DNA from: Methyloceanibacter superfactus
Lineage (GTDB): Bacteria > Pseudomonadota > Alphaproteobacteria > Rhizobiales > Methyloligellaceae
Assembly (NCBI RefSeq): GCF_001723305.1
Contig: NZ_LPWF01000025.1
Coordinates: 62,001-126,000, forward strand
Direction of reading: 5' to 3'
DNA: 64,000 bases
Below are positions 49,630 through 58,886 of this stretch, in pieces (position 1 is the first letter of the stretch; each line of letters starts with the position of its first letter). Below the pieces are notes generated by a model. It had not been told where the DNA came from. It searched no databases and worked only from the letters and a program-made list of their open reading frames with translations. The position numbers were made by a program, and so were the translations under genes.

Positions 49630-51822
49630 TTGGAGACGTACAAGTCTCAGCCTCGAATTGCTGAAATTGATCCCTCGCTAATTCTGAAGGTTCGCACAAC
49701 CGGTCCGATCGATGAGGCAGATTGGGCAAGGGCTAGATTGACGGTTCTTGCCACTGATCCCGAAAAGTCCATCATTCTGTTTGCCGACGATGTTGAGCTT
49801 CAAGAATTCAGACGGCGTGTAGCCGCATATCAGCGTGACCCCCCTGAGGGCCAAAAGGGCCCCGAATTCGCTGGCTTCGTCGGATCAATAGATGAGGTTG
49901 GCGAACTGACGCCTAACGATAAGCTGGGCCCTGCACTCGCGGCGACGGGGATGGACGATGTTGCCCAGTTCACCTCGGATGAGCCGGTTTTGTTGGACTT
50001 GGAACTGTGGCAGCCGACCGCAGAGCAGGCTGAATTGTTCACACATCGGGTTGCGCAGCGCCTCGATGAGTTGGGCGGGCGATTGATAAGTCAATATCGC
50101 GGCAATGCGGCCCTATTAATGAGAGTCGAGGGGCCGGGCACCATGGTCCGCGAGTTGCTTGAGTTGCCTGAAGTGGCCTTAGCCGACTTGCCACCGGTGC
50201 CCGATCTGCCGCCTTTTCGCTTCACCGAAATAAATATCGAGGATGTAGGCACCATTAGAGCGCCAACTGAGGATGCAATTGCTATCGGCATTATAGACAG
50301 CGGCGTAATCGCGTCACATCCGTTACTGGAGAATGCGCTCCTTGGCGCGTTCGGCGTTCCGGCTTCATTGGGTGATGATGATCAAAGAGGGCACGGCACC
50401 CCGGTCTCAGGCATAGCCATTTATGGAGACCTTAAAGAGCGAGTAGTCCAACAGCAGCTTGACGCACGATTTTGGGTTGCAAGTGCAAAGGTCGTCAACG
50501 ACGAGGGTAAATTTGACGAAGTAAAATTGGTACCCGCGCAGATGGAGGAGGCAATAAGGCGGCTGCATGACGAGTTTGGCTGCCGTGTAATCAATGTCTC
50601 TCTGGCTGATCGTTCTCATATGGCGGGTGCCAAGCGGACTGCCTGGGCGGCTGTCCTAGATGATCTCGCGCGGGAGCTTGATCTCGTTGTCGTAGTATCA
50701 GCTGGGAATAGCGATTATTCGCTCGTTCACAGCCTGGGCGACAGAGTGTTGGCTGAGTACCCGCGCTTTCTTTTCGATCCAACCAACCGATTGCTGGAGC
50801 CAGCAACCGCGATAAACGCACTGACAGTAGGATCGGTTACCGAAGGAAATGGTCTAGATCAGGATGATCATGAATTGGTCGACGTCCAACCTATAGCTCA
50901 TGCAGGGCAGCCGTCGCCGTTTACGCGTGTTGGGACAGGCCAAGGCATTAAACCAGATTTGGTCGACTATGGAGGGACTGCTGTTTTTGTTGGGCTCACT
51001 CAAACGGTCGTCGACGGTAGCCAACGACCGTCTGCGGGGGTCCTTACGCTCAACAATGCTTATCTTGAGAGGCTGCTCACGACCAGATCGGGCACGTCAT
51101 TCGCGAGTCCGCGCGTTGCGTACAAGGCGGCGTTGCTTCGTGATGCTTTTTCCGGCGCCACCGCCAATCTCGTCAGGGCTTTGCTCGCGATTAGTGCCGA
51201 AATACCCGATGGGGCGCTGGAATGCTTAGCTGAGTTTACAGATGAGGAGGTAAGGAACCTTCTCGGGTACGGCGTCCCGAATGTTGAGATGGCGCTGGCC
51301 TCCGACGACAACAGGGTAATCCTGACTGCAGAGGATTCGCTTCCACTCGATAGATTCGCCGTCTACGAGGTCCCCATCCCAGAGTTATTTCAGGTTACGA
51401 AGGGGCGGCGTCAGATCAAAGTTGCGCTGGCTTTCGATCCACCTGTACGGCACACACGTCTGCACTACGCTGGTGCATCGATGAGTTTCCGCTTGATCAG
51501 GGGAGCCTCTGAAGACGAGGTGTTTCACGCGTTTCGGAAATGGGAGAAAAGGGAAGGTCCTGCGGCCAAGCTTCTCGACAAGTTTAACTGCACACTAAGT
51601 CCGGGCCCCCAACGACGTGAGGGTGGCACGCTTCAATGTGGCATCTTCACGGCTCAACGAACGCTCGCGGCGTACGGAAATAGGTATTTCTTGGCGGTGC
51701 GCTGTGAAGGTGGCTGGGCTGGCAATCTTCCCGAAGGTCAGCGATTTGCTCTAGCCGTAGAGGTAAGCCACCAGGCTGAAGTTCCGCTATATGAGCGGAT
51801 GCGACTGCGGATCCGAGCCTAG
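49630..51822 (+). CDS. ietS: Subtilisin-like (S8) serine protease IetS of an IetAS-type defence pair
   Basis: This 730-residue protein has an N-terminal domain of about 215 residues of unknown fold, then an S8 subtilase domain with all three catalytic residues: Asp223 in GIIDSGV, His255 in RGHGTPVSG and Ser490 in SGTSFASPR. The C-terminal 200 residues form a separate domain. There is no signal peptide, so it acts in the cytoplasm. A TTG start at 49630 is the first possible start after the in-frame stop at 49531; no ATG, GTG or stop lies between. The gap of 153 bases from ietA has no gene. As with ietA, GC content is low. Protease activity is probably turned on by its ATPase. Confidence 0.82.
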   Translation: METYKSQPRIAEIDPSLILKVRTTGPIDEADWARARLTVLATDPEKSIILFADDVELQEFRRRVAAYQRDPPEGQKGPEFAGFVGSIDEVGELTPNDKLGPALAATGMDDVAQFTSDEPVLLDLELWQPTAEQAELFTHRVAQRLDELGGRLISQYRGNAALLMRVEGPGTMVRELLELPEVALADLPPVPDLPPFRFTEINIEDVGTIRAPTEDAIAIGIIDSGVIASHPLLENALLGAFGVPASLGDDDQRGHGTPVSGIAIYGDLKERVVQQQLDARFWVASAKVVNDEGKFDEVKLVPAQMEEAIRRLHDEFGCRVINVSLADRSHMAGAKRTAWAAVLDDLARELDLVVVVSAGNSDYSLVHSLGDRVLAEYPRFLFDPTNRLLEPATAINALTVGSVTEGNGLDQDDHELVDVQPIAHAGQPSPFTRVGTGQGIKPDLVDYGGTAVFVGLTQTVVDGSQRPSAGVLTLNNAYLERLLTTRSGTSFASPRVAYKAALLRDAFSGATANLVRALLAISAEIPDGALECLAEFTDEEVRNLLGYGVPNVEMALASDDNRVILTAEDSLPLDRFAVYEVPIPELFQVTKGRRQIKVALAFDPPVRHTRLHYAGASMSFRLIRGASEDEVFHAFRKWEKREGPAAKLLDKFNCTLSPGPQRREGGTLQCGIFTAQRTLAAYGNRYFLAVRCEGGWAGNLPEGQRFALAVEVSHQAEVPLYERMRLRIRA

Positions 51823-52345
51823 TCAGCCTCTGGCTTCCGTCTCACCCACTCCCCCGAAGCACCCCCCCAAAAAACTTATCCCCGCCCCAAAATCCGCCCG
51901 TAAAATGCGTCCATCCCTGCTCCCGAGGGATGCGGTGCCTAGGACCGTCCTGACATCGTGGGGCTGGGCGCGGCGCCCGAGGTGGCGCGGTACGGATGGG
52001 CCGATCTCGGATGCGGAATTCCCGATAGGTCCTGACCCCGCGTCCTGTGTAACGGACCGGCCTCGGGGGTCTCTACTCCGCCCGCCTGCGCTGTAACGCG
52101 TGGGCCTTCGGGTGAGGCATGCGATCTCCATGCGCACGCCTGTGCCACTGGCGATAAGCGGCGGTATGAGGCTCTAAAACATCGCCGCGGCGCGGGGCGT
52201 GCTTGGGCCGCCCCCTCTTGTTGCGCAAAGCGACGCGGACCTCGTTGCCCCGCGCCGATCCCTCGGGGACTAGTCCCTCGGGGCTTAGCCCCTCATGCCT
52301 TCGTGCCCGCTGGGCAGCGAGACGCCTCGGCCTGCCCGCGCGCCG
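51823..52345. other. Repeat-rich gap after ietS, no clear gene
   Basis: GC content returns to that of the host. The region contains short palindromes, among them gggactagtccc at 52266 and ggggcttagcccc at 52280, which could form hairpins. A minus-strand ORF (52073-52351) is Arg/His-rich and reads as non-coding. No attachment site or integrase gene could be recognised at this possible island edge. Confidence 0.35.
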
Positions 52346-52469
52346 GCGCATTTGTGCGCTACCGGCCTTTGGCCTACTTGAGCGCGCATTTGTGCGCTAC
52401 CGGCCTTCGGCCACCTTGAGCGCGCATTTGTGCGATACCGGCCTTCGGCCTATTTGAGCGCGCATGTGT
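52346..52469 (+). repeat. Three tandem 38-base repeats with two hairpins each, plus a partial unit
   Basis: Units at 52346-52383, 52384-52421 and 52422-52459 follow gcgcatttgtgcgctaccgg then ccttcggccaccttgagc, and a broken fourth unit follows. Each unit contains GCGCA-N4-TGCGC and GGCC-TTC-GGCC. They differ at a few bases in the loop and spacer. The layout suggests REP-like structured repeats. Confidence 0.8.
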
Positions 52470-52680
52470 CCCGCCCCTTGACGGGGCGGGGGTCGCGCGT
52501 CTTCGCTCAAAACGCGCTATCGCTCCGCGACCTGAGCGCCATGCGCGCGGCTTGTGGGGTGCGTTTCGGGCCCCGGCCCGGATTTGATCTCCATCAGAGC
52601 GGGCCCTGACACCCCTGATATAGATCAGTAAACTATGCCAAGCCGGCCCATTGGCCTGTGCCAATCTATGGAGGGCGCGC

Positions 52681-54613
52681 GTGTTAGAGGCCGATGATCG
52701 CATGGCGGAGAGCAAGCCGGCGGCGAAGCAGCAAACGGCGATGAAGATCGGTCTCGCGCTGTCGGGGGGCGGGTTCCGCGCAACGCTGTTTCATCTCGGC
52801 CTGATCGGCTTCCTGCGCGACGCCGGCCTGCTCGGCCGCATCACCCAGCTGGCGAGCGTGTCCGGCGCAGCGTCATGGCCGCCCATCTGATCTACCGCTG
52901 GAGCGAATATATCTCGAGCGACGACGCGGCCTCGAGAAGGCGGCCGCCGAGCTCATCGCCTTCACCCAGCAGGACGTGCGCGGCAAGATCGTGCGGCGGC
53001 TGCCCCTGCTGGTGCTCGCCGGCCTGATCCCCAAGGTCAAGCTCGGCCGCACGGATCTGCTGGAGCAGTTTTACGACAAGTTCTACGGCTACACGACCCT
53101 GCACGAGCTGCGCGAGCGCAATCCGGGCGCGCCGGCGCTGCATATCCTGACCACCAACCTGTCGAGCGGGCAGCTCTGCTCCTTCACCCCGGACGGGTTC
53201 TGCATCGACTCGCCGCAGGGCACCGAGCTTTACGAGACCTACGCCATCAGCACGGCGCTGGCCGTGGCCGCGTCCTCGTCCTACCCGCTGTTCTTTCCGC
53301 CCATCGAGCTGACCGCCGAGCGGCTGCAAGTCGACATGGCCGCGTTTCAGTCGCCCTTCTCCTACGTCACCGACGGCGGCATCTTCGACAATCTCGGCGC
53401 GCGCAAGCTGGCGCTGCTCGACCGCGACATCGACTTCGATCACGTCATCATCAGCGACGCCGGCGCGACCTTCGATCCGAATTACACCAAGCGGTTCCGC
53501 TCGCTGCTGAACGCCGCCTCCCGCTCCGCCGACATCCTCATGAAGCGGGTCGGCGAGCTGGAATATGAGCGCGTGCAAGAGCAGAACATCTTCTCCGAGG
53601 ACCTGCTCAAGGACGAGCATCGGCTCAGCCGCTTCCGCTTCACCCAGCTCGCCACCGAGGTCCACCCGCACGAGGACCCCCATGCGCTGCATCTGAACGT
53701 GCAACGGGCGGCCAAGAGCATCCGCACCGATCTCGACAAATTCTCCGACGTGGAGGTGCGGACCCTGGTGGCGCACGGCTACTGCGTCGGCCGCTATGTG
53801 ATGAAGGATCTCTGCGCGGAGAAGCCCGAGGTGCTCGACAAGCCGTTATGGATTCCGAAATGCGTCGCGGAGAGTCCCAGGGCGCTCGATAGGAAGATGA
53901 GCGCCGACCACAAGGCCGTGATCACGGCGCGGCGGCTCCTGCGGTCCGCGCGCGTCCGCCTTCACTTCTTCTCGCTGCGGGATCCCTGGGGCGTGGTCAA
54001 TCTCACCCTCGCGCTCGCCACGCTCTATCTTCTCGGCAGCCTGTTCTTGAACACCTTCGACTATTTTCTCGCCTGGCCCGATTCCTACTCGATGCGCGTC
54101 ACCTATCAGGACTATCTGCCCGAGTGGGAAGAGAACATGCTCGATCCCGAGCAGCGGGCGGCCATCGACCGCTTTCGGCAGACCGGCGAGATGCCGGTCG
54201 AGGCCGGCCTCCTCAAGGCGGTGCAGGATTTCAAGCGCCAGGAGAATGTCGTCGGCCGTGTCGGCAGGGGCAAGGCGTCCTTGCGCGTGCGCGACGATTT
54301 CGTGCATGGGACCGCGTTCTTCCGCTTCCCCGGCGAATTCCGGCGCGTCGTCTTCCTGTTGAGCGGCGAGGCTAGGTATGTCGCCAACGAGCAAAAGCTC
54401 GACGTCACCTTCAAGCAATTCGATCGGGGGGAGAACGGCAATCACAGGCGGCATCCCACCGCCCGCTTCGAGGTCGAGTTTCATCAGACCGAGGATGGCT
54501 ACGCCGGCGACTTCTTCCACCCTCAATCCAAGAACGTCAAACTCGGCGAGATGACCCTGGAAAAAAGCTGGTCTCCGATCAACTGGCTTCTGAAAATATG
54601 GCTGTCACTGTAA
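52681..54613 (+). CDS. Patatin-like phospholipase with membrane and C-terminal domains, frameshifted
   Basis: This protein of about 643 residues starts with a GTG at 52681 that has a good ribosome site (tggaggg). The patatin domain has the oxyanion loop LSGGGFRAT, the nucleophile motif SVSGGS (restored by one G near 52865) and the catalytic Asp in VTDGGIFDNLG. A second break lies near 52930 (GLEKAAAELIAFTQQD restored). A membrane helix (VVNLTLALATLYLLGSLFLN) follows at about residue 455, then a domain of 170 residues without recognised motifs. It probably hydrolyses membrane lipids. Its stop overlaps the next start by 16 bases, so the two are co-translated. It lies just after the repeat-rich gap. 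Confidence 0.8.
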
Positions 54614-55360
54614 ATTTTTTCGACGACACCAGCGTGCCGGACTTTCGCGACTACCGCGAATCAAGCATGACGTGTTCGTGCTCGAGCAGGGCTGGCAGTT
54701 GCCGTTGGAGCCGGACGCCGCGCGCGTCGCCCCGGATCCGTTCGATCCCCATTCCATGTTCGTCATCGCGCGCGCCGACGGCAAGGCCATCGGCATCGCC
54801 CGGGCTACGATGATCTGCGACGCGTTCCCGCACGCGGAGTTTTTCACCGACCTCATGGCGCGGCCCGAGTTGCAGGCCGTGCGGGTGGCGATCGCCACGG
54901 TGAACGCCGTCGCCGTACTACCGGAATTCCGGGGCCGCGCCGTGCGGATTGACGGCCGCCCCCACAGCATGACCGCGGCCAAGGCGCTGATGGTCGAGCT
55001 GACCAGGCGTCTGCGCGAGGCCGAGGCGGAGGTGGTGCTGCTCACCACGTCACCGGGCCTCGCCGCGGTGTTCTTCGATCATCTCGCTACTACCTCATCG
55101 GGCCGCCCTTCGAGAGCGGTGGCCGCACCCTGATCAACATGGGGCTCTGCGTGCACGATGCCGATCACTTCCATGAGATCGGCAGCCCGCTCGCTCATCT
55201 CGACGATGGGGAAGGCGCCTCGGACGCCGAGCGCCGCTGCATCGCCTATTTCAGGGCGTGCAGCGAGAAGGCTCTGCAAGGCAAGTCCATGGAGGAGTTC
55301 TGCCGCGCGGAGCTCGCCCGCCTGGCCTCGCCGGCCGGCGCTTGCGCTCCCGCCAAATAG
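54598..55360 (+). CDS. GNAT-family N-acyltransferase, frameshifted
   Basis: The protein of about 254 residues begins MAVTVNFFDDTSVPDFRDYR. After breaks near 54660 and 55085 are repaired it reads KHDVFVLEQGWQLPLEPDAA, MFVIARADGKAIGIARATMI and VAVLPEFRGRAVRIDGRPHS, a pattern like N-acetyltransferase or acyl-homoserine-lactone-synthase-like folds. It ends with RCIAYFRACSEKALQGKSME. The substrate is unknown. Its start lies inside the end of the patatin gene, which suggests the two act together in lipid or acyl transfer; that is inference. Confidence 0.5.
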
Positions 55361-55371
55361 GCGCCCGCGCG

Positions 55372-56865
55372 TCAGCCGCCGAGGTAACGGCGCTCCAGAT
55401 GCGCCTTGAAATAGCGCGGGTCGAGCGGCGCGCCGGTGACCTCGGTCAGAAGCGCCCGCGCGGTCTTGAGCTGCCCGCGCCCGTGGATCTCCCGCCGCAG
55501 CCACCCCACGAGCGGCGCGAAGTCGCCCGCCGCGATCTGCGCCTCGAGCCCCGGCATGGCGGCCGCCGCCGCGGCGTACCATTGCGCCGCCATCAGCGCG
55601 CCGAGCGTATAGGTGGGGAAATAGCCGAACAGCCCGGAGAACCAGTGGACGTCCTGCATACAGCCCGTCCTTGAAGTTGCCGGCGGTCGAAAGCCCGAGA
55701 TAGCGCGTGCGCTCGTCCCAGGCTTGCGGGATGTCCACCACGCGAGCTCGCCCGATATAAGCGCCCGCTCCAGCTCGAAGCGCAGGATGACGTGGAGCGG
55801 ATAGGTGAGTTCGTCGGCGTCGACGCGGATATAGCCGCGGCGCACCTGGATCGAATGCGCATGGAGATTGTCGGCCGTCCACGCCGCGTCGCCTTGCCGG
55901 CCGTCGAGATGCTGGCGGATATGCGGCGCGGCGAAGTCCATGAAGGCGCGCCCGCGCGAGACCTGCATCTCGATGAACAGCGACTGGCTCTCATGCACCG
56001 CCGCGCCGAGGCAGTCGCCGACCGGCTGCCACCGCCAGTCCGCCGGCAGGCCTTGCTGATAGAGGGCGTGCCCGGTCTCGTGCAGCACCGCCATCAGCGA
56101 TTCCAGGAAATCGTCCTCGCTGTAGCGGGTGGTGATGCGGGTATCGTCGGGCACGCCGCCGCAGAACGGATGATGGCTGACGTCGAGGCGCCCATGGGTG
56201 AAGTCGAAGCCGAGCGCGCGCATCATCTCCTCGCCGAGCTTGCGTTGGTTCTCGCGGGGGAAGGGGCCTTCGAGCGGCAAGGGCGCGCTCTGCCGGCGGA
56301 GAACCTTCTCGGTGAAGTCCGGCAGAAAGTCCTTCAAGTCCTCGAACAGAAGCGCCACGTCGTCCGCGCGCGTGCCTTCCTCATAGGCGTCGAGCAGCGC
56401 ATCGTAAGGGTCGAGCTTCAGCGTATCGCCGAGGGCGGCGGCTTCCTCGCGCGCCAGCGCCACCACCTCGGCGAGCGGCTTTGCGACCGCATCCCAGTCA
56501 TTGGCCGCGCGCGCCACGCGCCAGGTCTGCTGGCAAGCGGTGGTGGCGATCTGCATGGCGTGCACCAGGGCCTCGGGCACGGCGCTCGCGCGTATATGCA
56601 GGCGCCGCATGGCGCGCAAATTCGCTCGCTGCCAGTCATTCAAACGTTTCGGTGTCGCTCTCCGCGCGTCGAGCAGCGCGCCGGCCTCGGGCGCGGTCAG
56701 CGTCCGGTGGGCGAGCGCGGCCAGAGCGGCCAAGGCCTCGCCGCGCGCTTGCCCGCCGCCGGGCGGCATCATCACCGCCTCGTCCCAGTAGAGCATCGCT
56801 TGCGCATGCCCGAGCTGGTGAAGCTCCGCGAACCTGGCCTCCAATTGCGCGTAAGGCGTCATCAA
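55372..56865 (-). CDS. Carboxypeptidase Taq (M32 family), short internal double frameshift
   Basis: This cytoplasmic metallocarboxypeptidase of about 497 residues has the zinc site HETGHALYQQ, with a third ligand Glu in AAVHESQSLFIEM, and the helical M32 fold (QARGEALAALAALAHRTLTA at the start). It removes C-terminal residues from peptides. Between about 55660 and 55745 the frame is shifted and then restored: the raw reading WWTSRKPGTSARAISGFRPP should be VVDIPQAWDERTRYLGLSTA, by comparison with the alternative frame. Two compensating one-base errors explain this. Confidence 0.9.
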   Translation of the reverse strand: MMTPYAQLEARFAELHQLGHAQAMLYWDEAVMMPPGGGQARGEALAALAALAHRTLTAPEAGALLDARRATPKRLNDWQRANLRAMRRLHIRASAVPEALVHAMQIATTACQQTWRVARAANDWDAVAKPLAEVVALAREEAAALGDTLKLDPYDALLDAYEEGTRADDVALLFEDLKDFLPDFTEKVLRRQSAPLPLEGPFPRENQRKLGEEMMRALGFDFTHGRLDVSHHPFCGGVPDDTRITTRYSEDDFLESLMAVLHETGHALYQQGLPADWRWQPVGDCLGAAVHESQSLFIEMQVSRGRAFMDFAAPHIRQHLDGRQGDAAWTADNLHAHSIQVRRGYIRVDADELTYPLHVILRFELERALISGELAWWTSRKPGTSARAISGFRPPATSRTGCMQDVHWFSGLFGYFPTYTLGALMAAQWYAAAAAAMPGLEAQIAAGDFAPLVGWLRREIHGRGQLKTARALLTEVTGAPLDPRYFKAHLERRYLGG

Positions 56866-57061
56866 GTCCCCTTTTTCGTTTCGATGGGAGGGGTGGCGTC
56901 AGTGTCCAGACGGTATCACAGGGCAATGGGGAGGGGCCTGCGGCAAACGAGGCCGCGCTCGGGCGATTATGGAGGCGGATCGCGCAAAGCATGACAACGC
57001 TCGCGCATTGTTGATTCCTGCCGTCGTCTCGCCACGCGAGTCTCTGCTATATACTGCGGCC

Positions 57062-58300
57062 ATGGATCAGCACGCGCCAGACACCGTTCAAGACCGGGCC
57101 CCGGAGGCTCCGGCCGCAGCCATCGATTTCACCACGGCGATCATCGCCTCGGGGATCGCCGATACGCCCGTGGCCAATCTGATGGAGATCGCCATGGAGC
57201 GGCTGGTGGCGGCCGGCGTGCCGCTCCATCGCATGCATGTGGGCTTCCGCATCCTGCATCCGCTGTTCGACGGCATGTCGATCAACTGGACGGAGGAAGA
57301 GGGCGTCGGGGTCAAATATTTCGAGCATCTCGACGAGGACAACTCGATCTACCGCCTGAGCCCATTCTATTTCATGCTTTCCAACGGGCGCACCGAGTTC
57401 CGCGCGCGGCTCGACCGCGATGCTTGCGTCGACAATTTCCCGCTGCTTGTCGAGCTGCGCGACAAGGGCATGACCGACTATCTGGCGCTGATCGTCTCCT
57501 TCGGCGGCGCGGCCTTGCACCCGGAGACCCATGACGGTCTCGGCACCTCCTGGTCGACCAAGGATCCGGACGGCTTCACGCCCGAACATGTCGCCGCCAT
57601 GCGTCAGGTCTTGGCGCCGCTGTCGCTCGCCCTGCGCGTCGTCATCAAGGACCAGATCACCAAGAATACGCTCAACACCTTTCACGGGCCGCTGGTCGGC
57701 GGGCGCATCCTGTCGGGCACCATCAAGCGCGGCGACGGCGAACGGCTGGCCGCGGCCCTGTGGTACAGCGATCTGCGCAACTCCACGGGCCTCGCCGATG
57801 CGCTTCCCGTGGAAGCTTTCCTCGACCTGCTCAATGTCTATTTCGATTGCGCCGCCGGCGCGGTGATCGCCGAGGGCGGGCAGGTTCTGGACATCGTGGG
57901 CGACGCCATCCTGGCGTTCTTCCCTGCCGAGGAGAACGAGGCGGAAGCCTGCGCCGCGGCGCTCCGCGCGGCCAAGGGCGCGCAGACCCGGCTTGCCGCG
58001 ATGAAGGCGAAAGGCTGCGTGCGGGCGCTCGAAATCGAATTCGGGGTCGGCGTGCATTTCGGCGACGTGGTGTTCGGCAATGCCGGCACGGCGGAGCGGC
58101 TGAAATTCGGGGTCATCGGCCGCGCGGTGAACGAGGTGGCGCGCACGCAAGACATGTCGAAACAGCTCGGGCAGCCGATCGTGGTGTCCGACGCGGTGGT
58201 GTCGCGGGCCGAGCCGGGGCAGGGCTTGCGCCTGCATGATCTCGGCGCCCACGATTTGCGCGGCATCCCCACCGCGCGCCGCCTCTGGGCGCTGGGGTAG
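57062..58300 (+). CDS. Class III adenylate/guanylate cyclase
   Basis: This 412-residue protein makes cyclic nucleotides. An N-terminal region of about 200 residues (MERLVAAGVPLHRMHVGFRI) precedes the catalytic domain. The two metal-binding aspartates are Asp237 in ALWYSDLRNSTG and Asp281 in DIVGDAILAFF, 44 residues apart as expected. The transition-state residues lie near FGVIGRAVNEVARTQ (Asn and Arg). The ATG at 57062 was chosen as the start of the conserved region. There is no membrane helix. It is a single gene. Confidence 0.9.
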   Translation: MDQHAPDTVQDRAPEAPAAAIDFTTAIIASGIADTPVANLMEIAMERLVAAGVPLHRMHVGFRILHPLFDGMSINWTEEEGVGVKYFEHLDEDNSIYRLSPFYFMLSNGRTEFRARLDRDACVDNFPLLVELRDKGMTDYLALIVSFGGAALHPETHDGLGTSWSTKDPDGFTPEHVAAMRQVLAPLSLALRVVIKDQITKNTLNTFHGPLVGGRILSGTIKRGDGERLAAALWYSDLRNSTGLADALPVEAFLDLLNVYFDCAAGAVIAEGGQVLDIVGDAILAFFPAEENEAEACAAALRAAKGAQTRLAAMKAKGCVRALEIEFGVGVHFGDVVFGNAGTAERLKFGVIGRAVNEVARTQDMSKQLGQPIVVSDAVVSRAEPGQGLRLHDLGAHDLRGIPTARRLWALG

Positions 58301-58337
58301 CGCAACCCGCGCTTGAATAACCCAGGCAGCGAGCACC

Positions 58338-58378
58338 AAAAAAATCGCCCCCAGGAGGGGGGACACCCCGGGGGCGAT
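58338..58378 (-). terminator. Rho-independent terminator for the minus-strand gene at 58428
   Basis: The arms atcgccccc and gggggcgat flank an inner pairing of G and C runs; read on the minus strand the hairpin is followed by seven T. Confidence 0.85.
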
Positions 58379-58427
58379 CTTCAGATCGGCCGCGCGTGCT
58401 GCGCAGCCGGCAATTCATCGAGAAGGA

Positions 58428-58691
58428 CTAGTCGTTCTTCTCTTCTTCGAGCTGGTTGGCCTCGAAGTTGTTGCTGCCACCGGAGTTCGGCTCGGCGCCC
58501 ATGGCGGCGGACGGCTCGTTGCCACCCGGCAGGGTGTTCTCTTCGAGCTCGATGGCGTCGTTCTCGCTGGTGGCGTCATCGACGATCTTGATCACGACGC
58601 TCGTGTCGTGGGCAGGCGTCATCACCGGCGCGGCCTGGGCGGCGCCGGCGAGAAGGACGATGGCGATAGCAGCAGTGGTCGTGCGAAGCAT
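58428..58691 (-). CDS. Small secreted acidic hypothetical protein, 87 aa
   Basis: Signal peptide MLRTTTAAIAIVLLAGAAQA is followed by an acidic mature part rich in Asp, Glu and Asn (VVIKIVDDATSENDAIELEE, FEANQLEEEKND). There is no cysteine. I chose the ATG at 58691, which starts the signal peptide and follows a ribosome site (aaaggagagc). No family recognised. Confidence 0.6.
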   Translation of the reverse strand: MLRTTTAAIAIVLLAGAAQAAPVMTPAHDTSVVIKIVDDATSENDAIELEENTLPGGNEPSAAMGAEPNSGGSNNFEANQLEEEKND

Positions 58692-58886
58692 GTTGCTCTC
58701 CTTTGCCGCCCGCTTCCGGCCACGATGGCTACGGATCGTCGCGGGACGGTGAAGCGCGTTCATGGCACGCCGCATCTCAAAGTTGGCTTAGGAGAGGCCG
58801 CGCAACTTGCCGCGAATTTTCCGGGGTTTGCGGGCACGGAAGTAGCGAAGCGGTAAACCGGGTTAACGCGCGTTCATGCCTCGCTG

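Noticed and set aside
52073-52351. Minus-strand Arg/His-rich ORF of 92 residues after ietS
   Set aside because: It overlaps the 38-base repeats, has no recognisable fold, and no ribosome site precedes it.
52346-52469. CRISPR array in the gap before the patatin gene
   Set aside because: Repeats of 38 bases follow each other without spacers and carry two internal hairpins, and no cas gene is near.
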